This document shows, in pieces, positions 1-5,440 of a stretch of DNA of 6,267 bases (positions are counted from its first letter, which is position 1; each line of letters begins with the position of its first letter). The DNA lies in the NCBI GenBank assembly GCA_021782675.1, contig JAJXUS010000129.1:1-6267 (forward strand), read 5' to 3'. Below the pieces are notes generated by a model. The model was not told the origin of the DNA and made no database searches. It saw only the letters and a list, made by a program, of their open reading frames with translations. This stretch comes from Acidobacteriota bacterium (GTDB lineage Bacteria; Acidobacteriota; Terriglobia; Terriglobales; Acidobacteriaceae). A program made the position numbers and the translations under genes.

Positions 1-1
1 C

Positions 2-1951
2 GCGGCCGACGATATCATCGCCACCGACTCGGGATTGAGCAGCCTCAAGGCAGCTCTCGATCAGCGCCGCGCCGCACTGGTGTCGCAGATGGCGAATCTG
101 ACGCCGAATCATCCGCTCTATAAGCAGGATGCAATCGAGCTTGCCAAGATCGACGCCAACATCGAGTCGGCGACGCGGGATATGCGCGCCAAGGCCGCCG
201 CGCGGGTCCAGGAGAAGCTGCAAGCCGACCTCGAGCGGACCGCGGGCGTCGAGAGCCGCCTGAATGGCGAGTTGGCGCAGACGGCGCGACAGGCAGCGAG
301 CGCCACTCCCAAGCTGCAGCGCGCCGCCGATCTCGCAACGGACATTGGCCGCCTGCAAGAGCGCTACAACGCACTGGACGAGCAGTTGCAGAACCAGATG
401 ATCGAGGACGCGGCGCCGGAGCGGGCCCACGTGACCAATGCCGCGGTGCCGCCTTCGCATCCGTCTGAGAATGGCGTAATTCGCAACGCCGGCATTCTGC
501 TTTTCGGTTTCAGCCTGCTGGGCCTGATGGCGGCGGTGACAGCCCACAATCTCGATCCGCATCTCTATATTGCCTCCGACGTGGAGCAGGTGCTGGGGTT
601 TGCTCCGATGGCGATGCTGCCGGATTTTCATGAGGTATCGGATGCGGTGGCGGAAGAGCATCTGCTGCGTCTCTCCTCCACACTGGAGCACGAGCACTCG
701 CTGGGTCACTTGAAGAGCTGCATCTTCACCGGGGCGACGCGGGGGAGCGGGACAACGACAGTGGCCAATCAGGTCTGCGCGGTGCTGGAAGGAATTGGCA
801 AGCCGGCGGTGCTGGTGGATGCAGCCGGACGCAGCGGGATGGGCCGCGAAGATGTGGCTGCCCGCAGCAGCCGTTCTCTGGCGGTGTTGCAGCAGCTCTC
901 CGAGCCTTCGTTGCACAACGAATCGCTGGTGATTACGGATGCTGCGCCGCTGACGCTCTCGGCCGAGACCGAGTACCTGGCGCGCAACGCCGACAGCGCC
1001 ATCGTGGTGGTGGAGTCGGGCGTGACTACGCGGGCGGAACTGCGGGCTGTTGCCGCGGCGCTGCAGCGGCTGCAGATTGGCACGGTTGGATTTGTGTTGA
1101 ATCGCGTGCAACTGGCGAAGGCGGATGCAGGGTTCCGCAACTCGGTGCGCGCGGTGGACCAGCATCTGCGCACCCAGACCCGCGCCGCTGTCGACGAGCC
1201 TGTGCGGACGCGCCGGGTGGAGTTTGAAACGACCCCGCTTCCCAGTCCCGTGGCCCATGAGGCGCAAGTTGGATATTCGCAGCCGGAGCCGTCCCCGGCG
1301 GTTGAGGCAGCAGAAGCGCCGCGTTCGGTGGCGCCCGCACCGCTTCCGGCACCGGTGGAAGAGACTCTGTTTCCGGCCACGCCTACGGTTGCCGAGACCG
1401 AGATGCCGTGGTGGCTTGCCGACCCGGTGCTGCAGGCGCAGAAGCCTGTGGCGGCGCCGATGCGTACGGCCGAACCTGAGCCGCCGGCCGCCTATGAGCC
1501 AGAGCATTTCGACGATTCGGTGACAGCGACCGCCTCCCGGCTCAGCGGACTGCGCAACATCTTCCGGATCAACACGCCTGGGCCCGAGCCAAGCGCCCCG
1601 ATGTCGCCACGGCAGGAGTTTGTCGCTCCTCCAATATTTGGCTCACAGATGTACACGCAGGACTGGCCTGTGGCGCCCGCTGCCGAGGTTTCCGCGGCGT
1701 CTTATTCCGCACCGCCTGTTGCCGCATATCCTGAGCCGCGGGTGGAGCCGGTGCCGGCGGAGGTGGTGCCTGCCATGCCCAGCAGCGGCAATACCCGCCA
1801 GGTGACCACCGTTCCCGAGTTCCTGCCCCCGCGCAAGACGCGCCCCAGCCGTTGGGAGAGCGATGGCGGCTCGAACCGCGATCGCGAAGACGCGATGGAC
1901 GATGTGGAGATTCTTCCCTCTTGGCGCGGCCAGTACCGGCGCAGGTCTTAG
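2..1951 (+). CDS. Wzz/GumC-like polysaccharide chain-length protein with degenerate BY-kinase domain (5' partial)
   Basis: The frame is open from the left edge (first full codon at base 2), so the N-terminus, including the first membrane helix expected for this family, lies outside. TTG at 35 is only the first start-like codon inside the window and has no clear ribosome binding site. Domains in order: a charged, Ala/Gln-rich coiled coil (about 35-420) with the typical LTPNHPLY and RYNALDEQLQ stretches of Wzz/GNVR proteins; one transmembrane helix (about 485-543, ILLFGFSLLGLMAAVTA); then a cytoplasmic P-loop domain (about 690-1120). Its Walker A-like loop reads GATRGSGTTT (731-760), with Thr where BY-kinases have Lys. 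The Walker A' counterpart is VLVDAAGR, which keeps the first Asp only; the Walker B counterpart is LVITDAAP. The Pro/Ala/Glu-rich tail from about 1228 has a few scattered tyrosines but no C-terminal Tyr cluster, and ends in the basic WRGQYRRRS. Family knowledge places such proteins in exopolysaccharide chain-length control and export. The kinase is inferred to be weak or inactive. Confidence 0.8.
   Translation, partial: AADDIIATDSGLSSLKAALDQRRAALVSQMANLTPNHPLYKQDAIELAKIDANIESATRDMRAKAAARVQEKLQADLERTAGVESRLNGELAQTARQAASATPKLQRAADLATDIGRLQERYNALDEQLQNQMIEDAAPERAHVTNAAVPPSHPSENGVIRNAGILLFGFSLLGLMAAVTAHNLDPHLYIASDVEQVLGFAPMAMLPDFHEVSDAVAEEHLLRLSSTLEHEHSLGHLKSCIFTGATRGSGTTTVANQVCAVLEGIGKPAVLVDAAGRSGMGREDVAARSSRSLAVLQQLSEPSLHNESLVITDAAPLTLSAETEYLARNADSAIVVVESGVTTRAELRAVAAALQRLQIGTVGFVLNRVQLAKADAGFRNSVRAVDQHLRTQTRAAVDEPVRTRRVEFETTPLPSPVAHEAQVGYSQPEPSPAVEAAEAPRSVAPAPLPAPVEETLFPATPTVAETEMPWWLADPVLQAQKPVAAPMRTAEPEPPAAYEPEHFDDSVTATASRLSGLRNIFRINTPGPEPSAPMSPRQEFVAPPIFGSQMYTQDWPVAPAAEVSAASYSAPPVAAYPEPRVEPVPAEVVPAMPSSGNTRQVTTVPEFLPPRKTRPSRWESDGGSNRDREDAMDDVEILPSWRGQYRRRS
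1228..1951 (+). other. Low-complexity Pro/Ala/Glu-rich C-terminal tail of the Wzz-like protein
   Basis: About 240 residues after the last recognisable helix of the P-loop domain are dominated by Pro, Ala, Glu and Val, with recurring short PEP- and EP-type motifs such as YSQPEP, YEPEH and YPEPRVEP. No folded domain is recognisable. The segment is read as intrinsically disordered and cytoplasmic. Tyrosines occur singly, often beside Pro or Glu, rather than in the tight C-terminal cluster that BY-kinases autophosphorylate. The frame stays open and uses the same GC-rich codons as the rest of the gene, so this is genuine coding sequence and not frameshifted read-through. Confidence 0.6.
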
Positions 1952-1960
1952 CTCCCTCAA

Positions 1961-1987
1961 TCGCCTGCGGAGAGAATGCGCAGGCGA
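1961..1987 (+). terminator. Perfect 9-bp stem-loop after the Wzz-like gene
   Basis: TCGCCTGCG (1961-1969) pairs perfectly with CGCAGGCGA (1979-1987) around a 9-base loop, 9 bases after the stop codon at 1949-1951. The position and GC-rich stem suit a transcription terminator or an mRNA 3'-end stabiliser. No run of T follows, so it is not a classical intrinsic terminator. It could cooperate with Rho or only protect the transcript from 3' exonucleases. Confidence 0.45.
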
Positions 1988-2019
1988 CGGGCCGCAGCGG
2001 AGCGGAAGAGAAACCATCT

Positions 2020-2047
2020 TTGGATGCTGGAATATAAGAAATATATG
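2020..2047 (+). promoter_or_regulatory. Candidate sigma-70-like promoter for the hydroxylase operon
   Basis: This is the most AT-rich stretch in the gap. TTGGAT (2020-2025) and TATATG (2042-2047) are 16 bases apart and match the -35 and -10 consensus at 3 of 6 and 4 of 6 positions. TATAAG at 2033-2038 and TACTAT at 2105-2110 are alternative -10 candidates. The case rests on location and base composition more than on the match, and the start site is unknown. Confidence 0.25.
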
Positions 2048-2114
2048 TGTAGTACGTCCCACTTTCCGGAACGAATCTTCTTCCCAACCCTGTAAAGCCA
2101 GGATTACTATAGCC

Positions 2115-2218
2115 GCAGCGCAGGCCACCTGGGCACGCTGCGCAACCACCCCTTCCTTATTCGGTTCGTGTTCTCATGGACTTTTGGGGAGATTTCAATC
2201 CACCTGCGCGTTGCGCAG
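2115..2218 (+). promoter_or_regulatory. Possible structured 5' leader of the hydroxylase operon
   Basis: Two inverted repeats lie upstream of the small-subunit gene. GCAGCG (2115-2120) pairs with CGCTGC (2136-2141), with GCC (2124-2126) and GGC (2132-2134) able to pair inside. CTGCGC (2204-2209) pairs with GCGCAG (2213-2218) around a 3-base loop, ending 16 bases before the ribosome binding site. The same hexamers also occur at 2118-2123 (GCGCAG) and 2138-2143 (CTGCGC), so alternative long-range pairings are possible. This could be a regulatory leader, but GC-rich DNA forms short hairpins by chance and no known riboswitch class was recognised. Confidence 0.25.
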
Positions 2219-2234
2219 AATCCTCTCGGCATGC

Positions 2235-2240
2235 GGAGGA
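2235..2240 (+). promoter_or_regulatory. Ribosome binding site that fixes the small-subunit start
   Basis: GGAGGA lies 5 bases before ATG at 2246 (6 bases from the GGAGG core). It overlaps the codons just after an alternative in-frame ATG at 2231 and so cannot serve that one. The GTG at 2168 has no comparable site. This selects 2246 and puts the twin-arginine motif close to the N-terminus, where a signal peptide must be. Confidence 0.75.
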
Positions 2241-2245
2241 AGGTC

Positions 2246-2905
2246 ATGACGGAATCGGAAGATCCAAGAAGAGACGAAGGCACAGGGAAGAACATCACCC
2301 GGCGCCGATTCATCCTCGGCGTGATTGCGGGGGGCGCAGCGGTCAGTGCGGCGAGTTATCGTTTCCTGGCCCCGCACGGACACCGCTCCTCGGGCGCCGG
2401 CGAGCGGCTCATCACCCTGAATGTGAATGGCAAGCCGCGCCGCGTGGAAGTGATGAAGCAGGAGACGCTGGCCTACACGCTGCGTTACAAGCTTGGCCTG
2501 ACCGGCACCAAACTGGGCTGCGACCGCGCCGAGTGCGGCGCCTGCACAGTGCTGCTGGACAATGTGACGCACTATAGCTGCTCGGTGCTGACGAATACGG
2601 TACGCGGCAAACAGGTCACGACGATTGAGGGCCTCGCGGAGCCGGGCGGCAAGCTGCATCCGGTGCAGCAGGCGGTGGTGGACAACCAGGGCTTCCAGTG
2701 CGCGTTCTGCATGTCGGGCTTCATGATGGCGGCGGTGGGATATCTGAAGCAGAATCCCAACCCCACACGGGCGGAGCTGGCGCAGGGCATCTCGGGAAAT
2801 CTTTGTCGCTGCCAGGACTACAACAAGATTCTGGATTCTTTCATGCGCGGAGCCGAGTATCTGCGCAAAGGCGTGCCGGCAGCGGGCGCGGCGAGGAGGG
2901 CGTGA
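2246..2905 (+). CDS. Tat-exported [2Fe-2S] subunit of a Moco hydroxylase (xanthine dehydrogenase/aldehyde oxidase family)
   Basis: This 219-residue small subunit passes electrons from the molybdenum centre towards FAD. Residues 18-24 (TRRRFIL) form a twin-arginine motif, followed by a hydrophobic Ala/Gly-rich stretch to about residue 42. There is no obvious AxA cleavage site, so the signal could be cut or kept as an anchor. A plant-ferredoxin-like domain follows with C92, C97, C100 and C112 (CxxxxCxxC plus a distal Cys), then an all-helical [2Fe-2S] domain with C152, C155, C187 and C189 (CAFC and CRC). All eight cluster ligands are present. Length and layout match the PaoA and IorA type of small subunit. 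It is the first gene of the operon and overlaps the next by one base. The CAFCMSGF motif departs from the common CGxCTPG form, though substitutions there occur in relatives such as IorA. The substrate is unknown. Confidence 0.92.
   Translation: MTESEDPRRDEGTGKNITRRRFILGVIAGGAAVSAASYRFLAPHGHRSSGAGERLITLNVNGKPRRVEVMKQETLAYTLRYKLGLTGTKLGCDRAECGACTVLLDNVTHYSCSVLTNTVRGKQVTTIEGLAEPGGKLHPVQQAVVDNQGFQCAFCMSGFMMAAVGYLKQNPNPTRAELAQGISGNLCRCQDYNKILDSFMRGAEYLRKGVPAAGAARRA
2297..2371 (+). other. Twin-arginine (Tat) signal region
   Basis: Residues 18-42 of the small subunit hold TRRRFIL followed by a moderately hydrophobic segment rich in Gly and Ala, and then the [2Fe-2S] domain begins near residue 54. 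The long charged n-region before the arginines and the mild hydrophobicity are typical of Tat rather than Sec signals. It implies that the folded, cofactor-loaded complex is exported. Confidence 0.75.
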
Positions 2906-5427
2906 TGGCGGACCTGTTATCAAGCAACCTGACCAGGCTTGCCGGCGAGTCGGCGCGGCCCTTCGGCGAAGGCTACAACCTGATTGGCAAGAACTACGAG
3001 ACCGCCGACCTGATGGCGAAGGTGACGGGCCGGTCGAAGTATGCGGAAGACTTCCGGGCCGAGGGAATGCTTTTTTGCCGGCTGGTGCTGAGCCAGATGG
3101 CGCACGGACGGATCCGCCATATTGATGCCAGCGAAGCCCTGGCCATGCCGGGGGTGAAGGCGGTTTTGACGGCGGACGACATTCCGCCGCAGGCCGATTT
3201 TCTGGATGACAACGGCCGCACCATCAAGGCCAACCCCCTGGGCGAGCGCGCATTGACCAACGAGCCGCGTTTCGAGGGCGCTCCGATCCTGGCGGTGGTG
3301 GCGGTGGACGAGCTTACCTGCGCAGAGGCGATCGAGAAGATCAGGATCGACATGGAGCCGCTGCCCTTTGTCATTGATCCGCTGGAGACGCTGCGGCCGG
3401 GCAGCCCCAATCCGGTAGCGCAGGGCAACGTCTGGGTCACGGCGCCGGGTTCGCGCATGCCCGAGGTGAAGGAGCTGAAGTGGACCGAGCAGGACTTTGC
3501 CGAATATAGCCAGGGCAAGCTGCCGATGGGAGCGGCGCCCGACGAGTGGAGCTATGGCGATGTCGATGCGGGGTTCCGCAATGCCGCGCTGATTCTGGAC
3601 GAGACCTTTGTGACCCCCGACGTGAGCCACGAGTGCCTGGAGCCGCGCACCGCCATGGCGTACTGGCAGAACGGCAAGCTTTTCATGCACACGGGAACGC
3701 AGAGCACCAAGCAGACGGTGCCGGCGATTGCACGCTGGATGAACATGAGCCCGGACGATGTGGTGCTGATCAGCGAGTACACCGGCGGCGGCTTTGGCAG
3801 CAAGATCACGGCCGGGGTGACGCTGGTGATTCCAGCGCTGCTCTCGAAGAAGCTGAACGCGCCGGTGATGATGCGCGTGAGCCGCGAAGAGGAGTACTTT
3901 ATCGGCCGCGCGCGGCCTAGCGTGGACGGGCGCATCCGGGTGGGTTTTGCCAAGGACGGTCACATCACGGCGCTGGATATGTACGCGATCTGCAACAGCG
4001 GCGCGTACGATCCTGTGGGGGACGGGGCCACGACGGGGCGCATTGTCTCGCTGCTGTACCAGGCGCCGGCCATGCGCTTTCGCAATGTGACGGTGATGAC
4101 CAATACGCTGACGCGCAGCGCCCAGAGCGCTCCGGGGGGCATGCAGGCGATCGCCATCATGGAGCCGATTCTGGCCAAGGCGGCGCGCAAGCTGAACCTG
4201 GACCAGGTGGACGTGCGGCGCGTGAACTGCCCTGAGGGCAAGGCGCAATATGGCGCGCCGGATCGCGGCAAGCGCCACTACACGACCAGTTGTTTTCTGC
4301 GCGAGGCGCTGGATCGCGGCGCCGAGCAGTTCAAGTGGAAGGAGCGGGTGGCGCGGCCCAAGCGGAGCGGCACCATCGCCCGGGGCGTGGGCGTCGCGCT
4401 GAGCACCTATGTCGGGGGCACGGTCGGCTTCGACGGCCTGCTGGTCATTACTCCCGAGGGCGTGGTTCGCTTCCATTCCGGCATCGGCAATCTGGGCACG
4501 GAGTCGGTGATCGATGTGCATCGCGCCGGCGCTGAGGTGCTGGGGGTGCCCTGGGACCAGTGCGAAGTGCTGTGGGGCGACACCAGCCTGCACATGCCGT
4601 ACACCTGTGTTTCCGGCGGCAGCCAGACGACGCACGCGATGACGCGCGCGGCGCACGCGGTGGCCTCGGCAGCCAAGGAACGCATGAAGGAGATCGCGGC
4701 CAAGACGCACGGCGGTTCGCCCGACAGCTACGATGTGGCCGGTGGCCGCGTGATCCACAAGGGCGGCGGCACGGCAATGACCTTCGCGCAGGTGGCGCAG
4801 AAGGCGGTGGAGTTGGGCGGCATCTACGACGGGCACGCAGCTCCCGATAACGTGCACAAGGAGACCAAGCAGTCGCTGGCCGCGCTGGCGGGCCAGGGGC
4901 TGGTGGTGGCGGCGAAGGATACCTACCCGCGCGATGGCGACACCTATTCGTACGTGGCGTGCTTTGCTGAGGTGGAGGTGGACGTGGAGACGGGCAAGTA
5001 TTATCTGACCGATTTCCTGTCCTACGCCGATGTCGGCACGGTGCTGCATCCGAATGCGCTGGGCGGGCAGGTAACGGGCCGCACCACGCTGGGCATCGCT
5101 CATGCTATTGGGCAGAAGTGGGTGCTTGACCCCGAGTACGGGTTTGTGGTCTCACGACGGTTTTATCAGCGCAAGCCACCGACGATTCTCGTCGTTCCTC
5201 TGGATTTGCAGTGGAACGCGCTGAATATTCCCGATCCGGAGACGCCGGTGGGGTCGCGGGGCATTGGCGAGCCGCCGGTGGGCGGTGGATGCGCGGCGGT
5301 GCTGAATGCGCTTTCCGATGCGATCGGCGACGATGTGTTCCAGCGTGCGCCGGTGAACGCCGACACGATTCTGGCGTCGCTCGAAGCGGGGCGCCCCATG
5401 CAACAGCCGCTTACGGCCCATATCTGA
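2905..5427 (+). CDS. Molybdopterin-binding catalytic subunit of the xanthine dehydrogenase/aldehyde oxidase family
   Basis: This 840-residue large subunit carries the Moco active site and hydroxylates or oxidises the substrate. The start is ATG at 2905, whose A is the last base of the upstream TGA stop. GGAGG at 2895-2899 sits 5 bases before it. A longer in-frame reading from 2698 lies inside the upstream gene and is rejected. Residues from about 40 (KVTGRSKYAEDF) to about 160 form the a/b hammerhead domain. The Moco-binding domains follow, with HECLEPR (242-248), TQS (265-267, Gln266 beside Moco), GGGFGSK (294-300), a VSGGSQTT stretch in the second half, and GSRGIGEPP carrying the catalytic Glu789. 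The length is normal for stand-alone family members, and no signal peptide is visible, so export would depend on the Tat-bearing partner. Ser408 in QSAPGGMQ stands where xanthine dehydrogenases and many aldehyde oxidases have Arg. The substrate is undetermined; an aldehyde or N-heterocycle is plausible. Confidence 0.93.
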   Translation: MADLLSSNLTRLAGESARPFGEGYNLIGKNYETADLMAKVTGRSKYAEDFRAEGMLFCRLVLSQMAHGRIRHIDASEALAMPGVKAVLTADDIPPQADFLDDNGRTIKANPLGERALTNEPRFEGAPILAVVAVDELTCAEAIEKIRIDMEPLPFVIDPLETLRPGSPNPVAQGNVWVTAPGSRMPEVKELKWTEQDFAEYSQGKLPMGAAPDEWSYGDVDAGFRNAALILDETFVTPDVSHECLEPRTAMAYWQNGKLFMHTGTQSTKQTVPAIARWMNMSPDDVVLISEYTGGGFGSKITAGVTLVIPALLSKKLNAPVMMRVSREEEYFIGRARPSVDGRIRVGFAKDGHITALDMYAICNSGAYDPVGDGATTGRIVSLLYQAPAMRFRNVTVMTNTLTRSAQSAPGGMQAIAIMEPILAKAARKLNLDQVDVRRVNCPEGKAQYGAPDRGKRHYTTSCFLREALDRGAEQFKWKERVARPKRSGTIARGVGVALSTYVGGTVGFDGLLVITPEGVVRFHSGIGNLGTESVIDVHRAGAEVLGVPWDQCEVLWGDTSLHMPYTCVSGGSQTTHAMTRAAHAVASAAKERMKEIAAKTHGGSPDSYDVAGGRVIHKGGGTAMTFAQVAQKAVELGGIYDGHAAPDNVHKETKQSLAALAGQGLVVAAKDTYPRDGDTYSYVACFAEVEVDVETGKYYLTDFLSYADVGTVLHPNALGGQVTGRTTLGIAHAIGQKWVLDPEYGFVVSRRFYQRKPPTILVVPLDLQWNALNIPDPETPVGSRGIGEPPVGGGCAAVLNALSDAIGDDVFQRAPVNADTILASLEAGRPMQQPLTAHI

Positions 5428-5432
5428 AGGAG
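5427..5432 (+). promoter_or_regulatory. Ribosome binding site of the FAD subunit
   Basis: AAGGAG begins on the last base of the large-subunit stop codon and lies 8 bases before ATG at 5441. It is a strong site and supports both this start and translation from the same transcript. Confidence 0.75.
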
Positions 5433-5440
5433 ACAGTCCC

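Larger units (their letters stand above)
1952..2245. other. Intergenic region, no gene
   Basis: This 294-base gap separates the polysaccharide gene from the hydroxylase operon. Open frames crossing it begin out of frame inside the upstream gene or run into the downstream gene in the wrong frame, lack a ribosome binding site, and resemble no known protein. It holds a stem-loop after the stop codon, an AT-rich stretch around 2030-2050 that stands out from its GC-rich surroundings, and paired segments upstream of the first operon gene. These are listed separately. Confidence 0.75.

Noticed and set aside
769..1380. A 203-codon minus-strand open frame inside the Wzz-like gene
   Set aside because: It is Ser/Ala/Arg/Thr low-complexity sequence mirroring the codon bias of the plus-strand gene, without a ribosome binding site or domain.
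2064..2071. TTCCGGAA palindrome as an operator
   Set aside because: An 8-base palindrome in GC-rich DNA is too short and has no second copy nearby, so a regulator site cannot be supported.
2068..2096. ECF-type promoter built on GGAAC at 2068-2072
   Set aside because: The -35-like GGAAC is present but there is no convincing -10 partner at the right distance.
2168..2245. N-terminal extension of the small subunit from GTG at 2168 or ATG at 2231
   Set aside because: The strong GGAGGA site serves ATG 2246 only, and an extension would bury the twin-arginine signal further from the N-terminus.
2176..2577. A 133-codon open frame from ATG 2176
   Set aside because: It overlaps the small-subunit gene out of frame, has no ribosome binding site, and shows Arg/His-rich shadow composition.
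2698..2904. N-terminal extension of the Moco subunit by 69 codons
   Set aside because: It lies wholly within the small-subunit gene in another frame. ATG 2905 has a proper ribosome binding site and gives the normal family N-terminus.
2920..5103. A 727-codon open frame on the minus strand opposite the Moco subunit
   Set aside because: The composition is His/Arg/Ala-rich with no recognisable domain. It is the expected antisense shadow of a GC-rich gene whose plus-strand frame has clear family motifs.
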